A stretch of DNA of 64,000 nucleotides from Ryuthela nishihirai (GCA_038380435.1 JAWZYU010000057.1:1991201-2055200), one strand, 5' to 3'. Shown: positions 21,559-33,181, counted from the stretch's first letter. The notes: a model not told the origin generated them from the sequence alone. Numbers and translations are program-made.

Positions 21559-21930
21559 GGATTGGATTGTTTTACCTCTGAGAGGCATTTTTTTTTGCAC
21601 ACCATGGGCTAAATGGCCAGGTCACATGGACCCCAAAGGCTCGGAGAAGGTTGGGGGAGGGGACCCAATGGAACAGCTGTTGGGAGACAGATGGTAGCCT
21701 CCCGTCAAGGCCATCCAGCGTGTTCTTTAACGTGCACAGGGTATGGTTCTCCCGCACACGGGGCCACGGCTTAACGTCCCACCCGACGGACTGCGGCCTT
21801 TTCAAGCCCATCGGTGTACGCTACTGACCGTGGGCAGGGCGGGAATTTTGCGGAGATAAATCTCAACGGTGACCCAGCTCGGACTCGAACCTGGGAACTA
21901 CAGATCACGATCTTGGCGCGCTTCCAACTG
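21559..21930 (-). mobile_element. SINE1, minus, at the right end of segment A
   Basis: Tail then head on the plus strand, ending within the A-box region (GGCGCGCTTCCAACTGAGG). Partner 56,232-56,623 is complete. A/B homology stops in this SINE, so it marks the duplication edge. Confidence 0.88.
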
Positions 21931-22856
21931 AGGTCCATATGTTTCAACATAATTCGTTTTAAGTGTAGCCAGGCTCTGTTCTGAAAAAACAAAATCGATG
22001 GAGGGGAGGAGTGAGAGGGGGGGGCGCAATTGCACAATTAAGCTCAATATTTTGATGGTGAACACGTGTTATTTTCACAGTAAACATTTGATTTGTTCTT
22101 TCACTTCCGTAGGGGAAGAAATATTCAGTTTTTTGTTTTTTGTTTTAAGAGTTAAATGCAGGATTTTTTTTCCCGTCGGATAATATTAATTAAATCCACG
22201 TGCTGTGACGTGTCATCAGGAGGCCGTGGGTTCGGATGCCACCTGTCTCAAGAGAGTTCTTCCTCTACACCAATCGTACATAACCAATTTTATCTGTCTC
22301 GTGTGAAAATGAAGAAATATAAACTTTTCAGTCTGGCTGTATTAAAGAGAGTGGCGTTTAAAAGAGACGAAATTTGAATATCATCATTCATCTGTTCTCC
22401 GTTTCGGATAAATAATGCAGAGGATCAGAGAACAGAATCAACCTATGAAAAGAGGCCACACCCAATTTAGTACTCCGCCACATGAAATAGTACCACACCT
22501 AATGGGAGATTTAAGCCTCTTTTTGTTATATTCATTAATTATATATATACTGTATTGCATTAAGAGTTTAAAAATACTGTTCTCAATTTCAGAATACAGC
22601 AAAAGTAGACAATGAAGCATTTTTTTTTTTATTTTTCTCTGGTATATTAGCGAATGGAAGAATTGAGCATTCTTGTTCAGGTTGATGTTGACATCAGCGC
22701 GAGCTCTCATTCCGCGTTGCTTCGTTTCTATGCAAATTATTTCCGTTTAAACATACTTTGGTCCCATTCAATCCTGGACAGTCATGAACAAAAGAAGGGA
22801 AATTAATTATGTATGCATATATAATTCGTTTGATTGGTTCAAAATTTAAATTTGTG
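21931..22856. other. Unassigned AT-rich region
   Basis: About 925 bp with runs of G (22,014-22,023) and T. A 70-bp stretch near 22,685-22,755 (GCGTTGCTTCGTTTCTATGC) resembles 30,236-30,310. Overlapping short frames near 22,415-22,710 are not supported by any motif. Confidence 0.4.
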
Positions 22857-23036
22857 TTCTTTTACCCATGAAAGGAATTTTTTGCATACAATGGCTCATA
22901 CAATTTGCTCTACACGACCAAGTAACAAGAATCCCGAGTGCTCAGAGAATGTTGGTGTAAGGGAACTCACTGAACAGCTATTGGGAAACGGATGATAGCT
23001 GCCATTATGTCCATCTAGCGTGTTCTTTAACGTTGA
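22857..23036 (-). mobile_element. SINE1 tail module, old copy
   Basis: Plus-strand order TTTTACCCATGAAAGG, AATGGCTCAT, GCTCAGAGAATGTTGG, GAACAGCTATTGGGAAACGG, GCGTGTTCTTTAACG matches the reversed tail with many changes. Confidence 0.7.
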
Positions 23037-23073
23037 GTTGTTCTTACTTATGAAAGGAATTTTTTCAATAAAT

Positions 23074-23245
23074 AAAAAATAAAAATAAATACCCCCTCAA
23101 ACAGCTGCTTGCCACAGAGGTCTGACAGGAGCCTGTCAGTTTATATGCCATAGTAGAAGGTCTGAGAGGATGGCAGGACCTCAGCAGAAAAACGACACAA
23201 ACAGCCATGCTTTACCCGGAGCTCGAACCCAAGTCCCGTAGATCA
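23074..23245 (-). mobile_element. SINE2, 5'-truncated
   Basis: Body with both palindromes and B box (GGAGCTCGAACCC on plus). The A-box end is missing after GATCAGA. Confidence 0.85.
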
Positions 23246-24057
23246 GATTTTATTTCAAATATTTTTACCTTTTTATATTTACCTATATTGCTAATTTTTT
23301 AAAGCAGTCTGGTTGCCAGATCGTCAAATCAAATTATAGATTGAAATGTATTTTTAACCGATTATGAGAAGATTGGTTTTCGTTGAATGGCAACTTCACC
23401 CTCACAGTAAACAAGTTCGTACGTTATTTCGCGCAACATTCGAAATTTCGAAGCATGGTAATGAAGAATTTTTGAATTTAGGTGCATCAAATGACAGAAA
23501 GAGGGAATAAATGGACGAAACCTTGATTAAGCGAAAAAAATAAAACTTCAATGTTTTTCTAAATTTTGTACCGGTAATTTCTGTAAGCTATGAAAATCTA
23601 ACAATCTTAATAAGACAAAAATAATAATCGGGTATATTAATATTATGCTTTCTTATTTCATATATTGTTACACTAATATTGAAGTCTCACCACGAATAAT
23701 TTAGCCGAATTATTTTTCCATGCCATGTAATGGAACACATAACTAATATCACACGTATCCAGAAACACGAAATGTGAATGAAAGTATTTTTACAGATTTT
23801 CAATTCTATTTGGATATTTGGCAACGGAATGTGAATTTCAAATAAATAAACAAACTATAAATGAGCTAATTTATTATACTTTAATTAATAATACATTAAG
23901 CCACGAACCGTTTTGAAGGACAGCGTAACATTTATGTAACAAAATTGCATAAATTATAAACGATTTGTTAATTCATTTGGTATGAGCGAATTATGATGAG
24001 CGAATACCAAATGGAGTAAAATATTTCTGATGAGTGAATAGAATTTCGAGTGACAAA
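23246..24057 (+). repeat. RX repeat, segment C copy
   Basis: Starts at TTTTAAAGCAGTCTGGTTGC and runs through GATTATGAGAAGATTGG, TTTGGCAACGGAATGTG to the start of the 38-bp array. Colinear with 50,400-51,600. No coding signal. Confidence 0.8.
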
Positions 24058-24548
24058 AATAATAATGCTTAGTGGATCTCTAATATTTCTTCCAAAGTAA
24101 TAATGCTTAGTGGATCTCTAATATTTCTTCCAAAGTAATAATGCTTAGTGGATCTCTAATATTTCTTCAAAAGTAATAATGCTTAGTGGATCTCTAATAT
24201 TTCTTCAAAAGTAATAATGCTTAGTGGATCTCTAATATTTCTTCAAAAGTAATAATGCTTAGTGGATCTCTAATATTTCTTCAAAAGTAATAATGCTTAG
24301 TGGATCTGTAATATTTCTTCAAAAGTAATAATGCTTAGTGGATCTCTAATATTTCTTCAAAAGTAATAATGCTTAGTGGATCTCTAATATTTCTTCAAAA
24401 GTAATAATGCTTAGTGGATCTCTAATATTTCTTCAAAAGTAATAATGCTTAGTGGATCTCTAATATTTCTTCAAAAATAATAATGCTTAGTGGATCTCTA
24501 ATATTTCTTCAAAAGTAATAATGCTTAGTGGATCAATAATATTTGAAA
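24058..24548 (+). repeat. 38-bp tandem array, 13 units
   Basis: The anchor GCTTAGTGGA recurs at 24,067 and every 38 bp to 24,523, 13 times. Remaining unit sequence: TCTCTAATATTTCTTCAAAA and GTAATAAT. Units differ by very few bases (TTCC versus TTCA in the first two, one CTGTAA), so the array is young or homogenised. It lies inside the third copy of the A/B-type mosaic. Confidence 0.97.
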
Positions 24549-24589
24549 TATTGGTAGATAATATGCTAAGGCAGACTCCTGCTCTGATT

Positions 24590-25060
24590 TGGGTTCTGAT
24601 GGCATTGAGGTGTGTGTTGCTGACGTGTGTGTCAAGTGGGGTCAGTGACTAACTCGCAGACTCGCCCAGAAGTAAACCTGTCCACGTGCATCTCGTCCAA
24701 TCCACGGATCTCCCGTTCCGTTCGTAAGTTACATTGGGACTGCTTTATGTGCATTAGAACTACTCAGAATTCACCGAATCTTGCATTTCAGTTCGGGGGG
24801 GGGATGTTAGGGGGTAAGGACGGTAGTTGGGGCGATGTCGATAAGTGTGGCTTACATTTTGAATTTTAGGAAAACTGGGGAACTGTGCATCTCCCTGAAA
24901 CAGTTTCGTCACTTGGGAGTACCCTTATGATGGACAGCATGTAGGGAAAGCTCTGCAGTTCGCTCTTGTAGGAATCTCTCCTATTCTCGTCACCAGCGTT
25001 AAGCGCGTGTCTGTGGCGACGGTCGCGAGCCTGTAAGAGTAAACCATGAAGATTCAGGAG
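24590..25060 (+). repeat. GC block, segment C copy
   Basis: Matches 13,580-13,870 and 53,190 onward (CAGACTCGCCCAGAAG, GGATCTCCCGTT, CACCAGCGTTAAGC). Rearranged relative to copy D. No gene called. Confidence 0.65.
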
Positions 25061-25696
25061 TCAGTGTAGAGTCGTCCTTGTGAGATTCCACTAACCTGTA
25101 AGATAAATTTTCCAATACTCGGAATTTTCATAATTTTAAAAGGTTTGAGAGATAAAGTGTGAATTTGCCTAATGCGATTTTCTATTTTTGAAAAGCTGGA
25201 AACCCGTTTCCAAGTGCCGGCGTCCATTGGCTGTAACATTAAGCCACGAACCCTTATGAAGGATCGATATATTCTTTTGCACTTAATAAACACACTGGAT
25301 GAGTCCTAGAATCTGTCTGATATATGACCTTCTTCTGACAGGACGAAGCTCCCTATATTACATTAGGTCAGGATAGTGAATTAATTTTTTTTCTATTAAT
25401 CTAATTTAACTAAATATGGTACTTAAAATTCAACTGATAGTTACTGATTTTAGAACATGTTTTAAACCTTTCAAAATAATTAGAAATGCTTTATTTTGGA
25501 CGAAATTAAATAATTTATTTATTTTACCTAATTTAAAAGTAAATTAATTTTACTTAAATTTCAAAGAAAGTAAAATTGAAAATATTTATGCATATTTGAC
25601 TTCCGTCCTTTTGCTCAACCGCTGTTCACGTTTGGTGTATCAAGGTGACCTTGACCAGAATCACCGTGCTCGGACAGCTGTCGAACAAAAGATGGA
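25061..25696. other. Mostly unassigned; right part matches 19,010-19,240
   Basis: The right half shares TGCTCAACCG/GTGTATCAAGGTGACCTTG with segment A near 19,210-19,235. The Ty3-type pol portion is missing here. Confidence 0.4.
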
Positions 25697-25835
25697 TATA
25701 AATAAATAAATACCCCCTCAAGCAGTTGCTTGCCACAGCGGTCTGACAGGAGCCTGTCAGTTTATATGCCTTTGTAGAAGGTCTGAGAGGATAGCAGGAC
25801 CTCAGCAAAAAAAGACACCTGCATCCATGCCTTAC
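25697..25835 (-). mobile_element. SINE2, 5'-truncated
   Basis: Body with CAAGCAGTTGCTTG and CTGACAGGAGCCTGTCAG; stops at CCTTACCCGGA before the B box. Confidence 0.85.
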
Positions 25836-26079
25836 CCGGAACAGTAATAAAAAATAATTAATAATATTTAAAATCGTTTCGTCTATGCTTTGAATGGAGT
25901 CTTTAAGAACTGTAATAGGACTATTTGAAGTTTTGTTAGATAATACGCAATATAATCTTTTGATGATTTAGCTTCATACTGATGAAGATAAGAATTTGTG
26001 TCAGTTGAATTTATGTCACATAATGTGGTTTTATACTTTTGCAATTAATTAATTTATCTATGAATTTTTGTTGCGAAAC

Positions 26080-26580
26080 ATTCTTTTGAACTTACGCTGA
26101 AGATTTCCTACTAAAAAAATGCATAACAATAATAAAATTTTCTGTTCATAAACCGGAAGTGGTGTGTATGCAGAATTCCCCTCATTAGTACATATTGTTA
26201 TACAAGATGAAGTTGGCTGGGGGAACGGTTAATTCAGGTATAACAGAATTGGGGAATTTGCGGACGACCCCTTATAAAGGTTTCGTTCCAAATATTAAAA
26301 ATGATAAATTGCGTACTTTTATCACTTAATGTACATTATTTCAAACTAGGACCGGATGTAAGGGGAGGAATTTGCAAGAGTGTCATGCCCCCTTTGATAA
26401 TGCTATTAAAGGTAATAGAGTAAAAAAAAAATTGATAAACCTTTGATTCTTATATCAATACTTATATCACATTTCAATACTTATATTTTAAAGACTTGTA
26501 AAAGAAAGAGGCGAGCAGTTATACTGCAATGGAAATTTAGCATCTAAAATAATGGGAATAATATTTGATTATTTTATTCT
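26080..26580 (+). repeat. AT-rich shared block, segment C copy
   Basis: Third copy of the block at 19,960-20,590 and 54,840-55,350, most diverged. Lacks the SINE1 that follows in A and B. Confidence 0.7.
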
Positions 26581-26629
26581 TTCTTAAATTTCCTCTTTTC
26601 TTTTTTTTCCGTTCGATTGATTCTTTCCT

Positions 26630-26895
26630 TCTCTCCCCAACCCCATTCCTTTCTTTTTTCCTAGATCCAGGCCTATTGCAAACTAATGTTATTAAATGGG
26701 AGAATGTTATACTAAAGCTTGATTTTTATAATAATATTTATTTCAAAAAGAAGTTACTGATTTTAATTTGTTGTCTATCTGCCTTTTCTTTTGTAGATAT
26801 ACATATTTTTGGGTGTAGGGATAAATGAGATTTTTCGTTGCGATTCAAAATAAGTTAGACTAAATTTGGCTTCAGCTCAAACAGGCTTTATTTTT
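26630..26895 (-). repeat. Dispersed AT-rich repeat (copies at 44,086 and 45,610)
   Basis: Reverse complement contains AATCTCATTTATCCCTACA, ACAAATTAAAATCAGTAACT and CCATTTAATAACATTAGTTT, closely matching 45,715-45,880. Non-coding. Confidence 0.7.
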
Positions 26896-27235
26896 TTAAT
26901 TTACCATCCAAATGGAATACAATAGAGTAAAACTCATGTTTCTTATTTCTGGTACATTTAAGATATTCATTTTTCATAACGCTACCTGCAGAAAGTTTAA
27001 ATAAATTATTACAAGTACTAGTGTTTCCGTATAATCGAAATATTCATTAAATCTCTACGTATGCGATCGAGTAAACTGATAAAAAATATAAAAAGCAGCG
27101 GAAAAGATAAATTTACATAATGGACAAAATGTCATTGCAACTGGACCCTGGTAGCTGAGAGAAAGTTGGAACCTCCATTCAACAAATGATGACTTTGGGA
27201 TATTTTAGTAATAGTCGTCTATAAATTAGGTAATT

Positions 27236-27770
27236 GGATTGGATTGTTTTACCTCTGAGCGGCACTTTTTTACACACCATGAGCTAAATGGCCAGGTCAC
27301 AAGGATCCCGAAGGCTCAGAGAAGGTTGGGGGAGGGGACCCACTGGAACAGCTGTTGGGAGACAGATGGTAGCCTCCCGTCAAGACCATCCAGCGAGTTC
27401 TTTAACGTTAGGTTGTTTTACCTCTGAGGCGGCACTTTTTTACACACCATGAGCTAAATGGCCAGGTCACATGGACCCCGAAGGCTCAGAGAAGGTTGGG
27501 GGAGGGGACCCACTGTAACAGCTGTTCGGAGACAGATGGTAGCCTCCTGTCAAGGCCATCCAGCGAGTTCTTTAACGTGCACAGGGTATGTCTCTCCCGC
27601 ACACGGGCCACGGCTTAACGTCCCATCCGACGGACGGCGGCCTTTCCAAGCCCATCGGTGTCCCCTACTGACCGTGGGCAGGGCGGGGAATTTTGCGGAG
27701 ATAAATCTCAACGCTGACCCAGCTGGTACTCGAACCTGGGAACTACAGATCACGATCCTGGCGCGCTACG
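27236..27770 (-). mobile_element. SINE1 with two tail modules
   Basis: Minus order: head (truncated at the A box, 27,768 to 27,580), tail module (27,579-27,411), second tail (27,410-27,236). The junction is GTTCTTTAACGTTAGGTTGTTT, tail start fused to tail end. Confidence 0.88.
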
Positions 27771-28067
27771 AATTTTATATCATTATATATATATTATATT
27801 TATATTTATATATTTTATATCTTTTTTTATCAATATCTCGATTTTCAAAAATCGAGATATTGATATATTTGATTGAGATCTTTATCTGCAATCGCATTTT
27901 TCAAAACAAAGAAAGATTGTTGTTAAAGCTATATAGTTTCCACGTTAAATATTATTTATTTAAACAGTCTATATAATTAGGATGAATTCCAACCTAACAT
28001 TCAAATTATATAAGATTTAGCAGAACTGAATGAATAGCATTTAGTTATCCCTAGTGAAAATATCATA
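27771..28067. other. AT-rich spacer with a 38-bp palindrome
   Basis: Contains a near-perfect inverted repeat: 18-bp arms 27,828-27,845 and 27,848-27,865 (TATCAATATCTCGATTTT and its complement) around two bases. TA-rich sequence precedes it. Confidence 0.7.
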
Positions 28068-29503
28068 TACACTGCTCGACATTGAAAGTGTCCCACCCAA
28101 AACGACATGTCGTACAAACATGCAAATAGAAAGGTGGGTGTGTGCAGTTGAGATATGCCAATGATGATAATCCCGAGCCAATGACGTGTGTGGCTCAAGA
28201 GATAAAAGGTGCAAGAAGGAACAGGCATTGTGTTTTGTTTATGCAGGTGGAATTCGTGTGAGCGGTTGAGATTTGATGGTTCCATTGGAAATTATTCAGC
28301 GAAGGCCGAAAATGTCTGCTACAAGCCGTCGACAGCTTTATCGCCATTTGGATGCTTTTGAGAGAGGAAGAATTATAGGCCTATGTGAAATGGATGGACT
28401 ACACATCATGTTGCTGCCCATGTTCATCGGGATGCACGAACTGCTGGATGCTGTTGGCAACAATTGCGAAATGAAGGTTCTATCATGCATCGCAGAAGGA
28501 GTGGTGCCGTCCGGCAGACGTCAGTACGGCTTGATAGGCGAATCGTTCAACATGCTCGTTCGTCACCACAGAGCACTGCAGGCGATGTTCGATGGGCTGT
28601 GTCAGCAGCCATGGACGCCCCCATAACGACCATAATGATAAACCGAATTTTACATCAGGCACACCTGCGCTCTACGCAACTGTCACATTGACTGCCATTG
28701 ACTGCAAACGATCGCAGCGCTCGTCTGGCTTGGAGCCGAAGTTGTGCAAACTGAGGTCACTAAACACACTGTTTTGTTTAGTGATACATCAAGTTTCTGT
28801 CTGGGTGCTGACGATTGACGGGTCCATGTATGGTGACAACCTGGAGAGATGAAGGATCCAGCTTTTGTTCCTGACCGGCACACCACCCTTCAGCCAGGCA
28901 TAATGCTTTGGGGAGCTACTGGATATGACAGCAGGTCCAATCTTGTCTGCCTCACGGGAACACTGACAACTGCATGATACGTTAGCGCAGTTCTACAGCC
29001 CATTTGGTTACAGTTCCTGGGAGGCATGCAGCAGCCCATTTTCCAAAATCACAACGTCCGTGGACACATTGCTAGGGTCTCCCAGACAATGTTTGCAACA
29101 TGTTGAAGTATTTCCATGGCTGGCAGGATCTCCAGATTTATCCCCAAAAAAAATCTGTTGGACCACATTGGACGACGTGTGCAATTCTCTCACCAGCTGG
29201 CGCTATATATCTCGATGAATTATGGGAGCAAGCCAATGCTGCTTGGTGTGCAATTTCTCAGAACCATGTACGTCGACTGTATGACTCTATGCCACGCTGT
29301 ATTTCTGACTATATTGTCGTTCACGGTGGTACAACCACCTATTGAAGCAATCACATTGTGCTGCCTTATCTCATCTTCTAACTACTGTAAGATGCTGCAA
29401 ATTAAATCATGGTAAGCCAACATGTATTGCTCTGTGTATGCTACATTTCACCTATATCACCACAATGCTTCTGGGTGGAGCAATTTCAACGTCGTGCAGT
29501 GTA
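28068..29503 (+). mobile_element. Tc1-like element with both terminal inverted repeats
   Basis: Left end TACACTGCTCGACATTGAAA continuing GTGTCCCACCC; right end, read inward, TACACTGCACGACGTTGAAA continuing TTGCTCCACCC. The ~34-bp ends match at most positions and start with the TA typical of the superfamily. Length 1.44 kb is normal for a complete Tc1 element. The transposase between them is broken. Confidence 0.9.
28321..29343 (+). pseudogene. Tc1-like transposase, multiply broken
   Basis: N-terminal helix-turn-helix region: MSATSRRQLYRHLDAFERGR then IIGLCEMDG (28,312-28,400). Middle: SQTSAA/RSSVWLGA-type frames and CLTGTLTT (28,950). The area of the second catalytic Asp reads IFQNHNVRGHIARVSQ, with Asp replaced (QNHN for the usual QQDN). 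C-terminal part: HIGRRVQFSHQLA, DELWEQANAAW, ISQNHVRRLYDSMPRCI and GGTTTY (29,343). At least four frame changes or stops. Reaction in intact relatives: cut-and-paste transposition at TA by a DD34E catalytic domain. Confidence 0.85.
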
Positions 29504-29536
29504 TAACGTTGACTTTTCTGCACATGCATAATACGA

Positions 29537-30120
29537 TTTTTTGCCAGATCGTCAAATCCAATTATAAAATGAAATGTATTTTTAACCGATTATGAGAAGA
29601 TTGGTTTCGTTGAATGGCAACTTCACCCTGACAGTAAACAGTTCTTACGTTATCGTTTTGCGTTTTGCGATATTGGAAATTTCGAAGCATGGTACTGATG
29701 ACTTTTTGAACTTAGTTGCATCGAATGATAGAGATAGATAATAATTATATATAGAAAGTGTGCTGTGAAATACTTGCCGGAATAGATGCATTTTACTAGA
29801 TTATCAGAAGATTAGTTTTCAATGAATGGCAACTTGATTAAACGGTCACATTCATGCCTTTACAATTTTTATTTCAATCTCCGCTTTCGCAGACCTCTCT
29901 CGAAGTAAATTTAATGAACCACATCGGTATTTGATTAAATAATTATAATAATAATAATAACAACAAAAACAACACTTTTAATAATTTATCTAAGTTTTAT
30001 ACAGGTAGTTTTAGTTGACTATAAAAAGGAAACAATCTAAATTAGACAAAATAACAATCGGAAATATTATTTTTATTCTTTTTTTAATTTCATGCTACCT
30101 GAATGTACCTGTCACTTTCA
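29537..30120 (+). repeat. RX repeat, partial copy
   Basis: TGCCAGATCGTCAAATCCAA, GATTATGAGAAGATTGG, GAATGGCAACTTCACC as in other RX copies; the 3' part is shortened. Confidence 0.75.
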
Positions 30121-31079
30121 AACTGTATATTCTTATTTTCACTGCATTAATGGTAAATTTTTTAAGAAGCCCCCCCCACACACACACACACTTTAGAAGA
30201 GATTTTCAACGGGAAGAAATTTTCCCGGATCGTTGCTGACGTCAGCGAGCACTCCTCATAGCCCGTTGCTTAGTTTCTGCGTAAGCTATCGAGATTTTAT
30301 TTCCGTTTCGACAGATTTTACCGCCCTATGTCTCCCGTGATATTCTTCCGCACAGTCTAAAATTCTTGCCCTGTGTGGCCCGGTGATTGTTTAAAAATCT
30401 GGTTCTCACTTGGCCCGTGGCTTCCTTTTTACACAAATTGTGACAGCTAGTGTCTCACTTTTAATCTGCATGTTGTTTCCTGCACCTAAGGTTACTTTTG
30501 TGAGTATTGCACCCCCCCCCCCCGACATTTTATTACAGTTTGAAAACGAATAATTCCCGGTGTTGCCAAGGTCATTGCAGACTCGGCGCGCGCTGTCAGA
30601 GCACGTGGCAAACAATCGAGATATTTATTTCGTCAGATTTTGGCATTCTGTAATTCCCAACGTACTTCATCGAAAGGTTCCTAATTTCGCAGGCGGGTTC
30701 CCCCTGACCGACCCCACGTTTGGTTAGGAAATCAGGTAGGTGGCTGCAATGGAACGCCTCAATAATGCCTTTGGATATGTGGGGAATCTGGCAACGGCAG
30801 TACATTTAAATGCTATTTGAACTCTTTGCTTTCAGAGTTAGGGAGCACTGAATGGCAATAATATATTTGATAGCGTTTCTCGTTTCCCGTAGGAATAGCA
30901 TGGTAAATTTATTTGCTTCTAGCTAGAGGCCCTGTAGAGGTAGAGGTTGGCCATCTCAAATTGGACGGATTGTTTAGCGTGCAACAGCTGAATGATATTG
31001 CACGGTACTTAGGATTCCGGAAAAGGGTAGGGTAATATTTGATAGAGATTTCAGTGCTTATGATTGGAAGCACTTTAGA
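30121..31079. other. Unassigned, with a CA run and a C run
   Basis: Contains a short CA microsatellite (about 30,177-30,190) and a C-run (30,511-30,523). 30,236-30,310 resembles 22,685-22,755. No frame with family support. Confidence 0.45.
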
Positions 31080-31633
31080 AAATAGCTAAAAAAGGAAAAG
31101 TAAATTTTAGGGCTTTTTTTTAAAAAAAACATTGTAATTTCACTTTGTTGTCTGTCCGTCTGTAGACATCGAACTTTTTTGTTTATACAGATAAATAAAA
31201 ATTTCTTTTTCTGTTAGATAGGAATTAATAATATATTATAATTTGCAGTTTTCGAATCTCCCAAAAGTTATAACTGCGCCCTCTAACGGTGGAAATTTTT
31301 GAAAATTACAAAATATCAAACGAATATTCCAAACGATGTAGTTATGTTAGAAGTTTAAATTTTGGTGTTGAAATGTGAAGGTTACGAAGTTACCATTGGC
31401 AATAATCACTTGACCCTTTAGACCCGGGGAGGGGGGGGGGGTTAATCTCACTTTTTTTTTGTTTTAACAGAAAAGTGTATGTTTATAGAGATAAATAACA
31501 AAGTCCCTTTGGGTTGGACAGCTATTGATGAAATATTACAATTTGCATTTGGCGAATTTCCCAAAAGCTATAATGCGCCCTCTAACGGTGGAAAAAAATC
31601 TAAAAGTTTAAGAAATTTAAAACTAATATTGCA

Positions 31634-31818
31634 AAATAAATAAAAATAAATAAAAAACCCTCAAGCAGCTGCTTGCCACAGAGGTCTGACAGGAGCCTGT
31701 CAGTTTATATGCCAGAGTAAAAGGTCTGAAAGATGGATGACAGGACTCAGCAGAAAAACGACACATACATCCATGCCTTAAACGGGGCTCGAACCCAGGT
31801 CCCTTAGATCAGTAGCAA
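31634..31818 (-). mobile_element. SINE2, A-box end truncated
   Basis: Body, both palindromes and B box (GGGGCTCGAACCC on plus) to GATCAGTAGC, then joins repeat sequence. Confidence 0.88.
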
Positions 31819-32164
31819 ATGTATTTATGCTAGAAATTTTAAATTTTGGTCGTGGAATAGGCGGTCTCGAAAATTCCATTGACAACAATGAATTTACCCT
31901 AAGCCCAAGGTAGGTAAGAAACGGAACGGCTTTATTTTAAGAGATAATTGGAAACCTCCTTTTTATTTGGCTATTAATGAAATGCAATTCGCATTTTCAA
32001 TGGTAGTTTTAATTTACATAATCTGAGATCATGTTTACAGTAGACATTTCAGCGTGTAGAGTTCTGTTATAGTAGAAATTCCACTGACATCAATTATCTT
32101 AAGTTTTTTTTAGTTCATAATTACCAATAAAATACTACTATGTGCATTTCCCCCATCATACATT

Positions 32165-32297
32165 AAAAAATAAATAACCCCTCAAGCAGCTGCTTGTACA
32201 GAGGTCTGACAGGAGACTCTCAGTTTATACGCCATAGGAGAAAGTCCATGAGGATGACGGGACCTCAGCAGAAAGACAACACGAACATCCATAATTG
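32165..32297 (-). mobile_element. SINE2, diverged and truncated
   Basis: CCCCTCAAGCAGCTGCTTG, GAGGTCTGACAGGAGAC and CCTCAGCAGAAAGACAACAC; stops before the B box. Confidence 0.8.
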
Positions 32298-32807
32298 AAA
32301 CTTTAAGGAGTGAAGAAGTAGGCAAAGGAAGAACTTCATTCCCTTTGGAAATGAGATTCCCATATGCGCCAGAGGCGATATGCCTTCTTCTAGTTATTTT
32401 ACACTTTCAGTGCCCTCTGAAAGTGGAAATTCGAACTACTGTTTAATTGAGAAAATAAACTATTAATATTTTATTAGTACCTGTAATGTGCAAAAGAAGT
32501 TTTTCATTTATCTCTTAAAGCAGAAAAGTTGCATTTTTCCAACGGGACAAATCATTACTATTATTTTAAATCACTTGACCATTACACTCTATGACGAACA
32601 CTTTACGTTTGTAGCAAAAATAAATCGTTTGCAATATTTATTTAAAGATTTGGTATTTTCCAGCTTTTTCTGCCACTAGAGTTCGCTTTTCGAGTTTTTA
32701 TTTACCAACTTTAAGCACTCTCGAACACTGGAAATTCCAACTGATGGGTATTCGAAAAATGTAAATATAAATATTTCTGTGGAAATTTTTTTTTGCCAAC
32801 ATACAGG

Positions 32808-32873
32808 ATTCGAACCCGTATCTCTCCAAAAACATGCCAGAGTATTTTAACTTGTTGAACTAACGCCGGCTTT
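32808..32873 (-). other. tRNA-like sequence (pseudogene or SINE head)
   Basis: On the minus strand GCCGGCGTTAGTTCAACAAG starts a 7-bp acceptor stem that can pair with TGTTGGC at the end (with G-U pairs). The T arm ACGGG TTCGAAT CCTGT is good. The D arm is weak and the anticodon arm does not fold in standard 5-7-5 form. So it is tRNA-derived but not a convincing functional tRNA. Confidence 0.5.
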
Positions 32874-33111
32874 TTTTAACAAAAACATTTATTGATTTAT
32901 AGATGTTAACACGTCTACAGGTAACGAGAATATCAAATATATGTTTAAATCATTAATAACGTTAAATAGCATTATGTGACTTCATTGTTTAAAAGAATGT
33001 TACTCAGAGCACTAAAAAAGAAATAGTTGCCATTCGAGATCATAGATGTCATATGGAGGCGCCCAAAATTCACGGGAAGAGTGATAGTCATTATTAGTGG
33101 AAGGACAGACA

Positions 33112-33181
33112 GCATTAGTTCAACAGGTTAGAATACTCTGGCACGTTTCTCCTACGTTTCGGATCCCGTATGTCGGCGAAA
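33112..33181 (+). other. tRNA-like sequence, second copy in opposite orientation
   Basis: GCATTAGTTCAACAGGTTAG, then CTCTGGCACGTTTCTCC and a damaged T arm (TTTCGGATCCCGTATGTCGG). Both copies are followed on the plus strand by AACATTTATTGATT(C/T)ATAGA and CGTCTACAGGTAAC, although the tRNA-like parts point in opposite directions. Confidence 0.45.

Larger units (their letters stand above)
16890..21930 (+). repeat. Segmental duplication, segment A
   Basis: Order: RTE endonuclease, shared block, RX, GC block, SINE2, Ty3-type pol, AT block, SINE1(+), AT spacer, SINE1(-). Segment B (48,930-56,623) has the same order plus extra material at 49,680-50,290, a SINE1 at 50,748 and 51,811-53,190. A has private SINE2s at 17,584 and 20,264. 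Confidence 0.85.

Noticed and set aside
24058..24548. CRISPR array
   Set aside because: Units are continuous 38-bp tandem repeats without unique spacers, and the surroundings are clearly eukaryotic.
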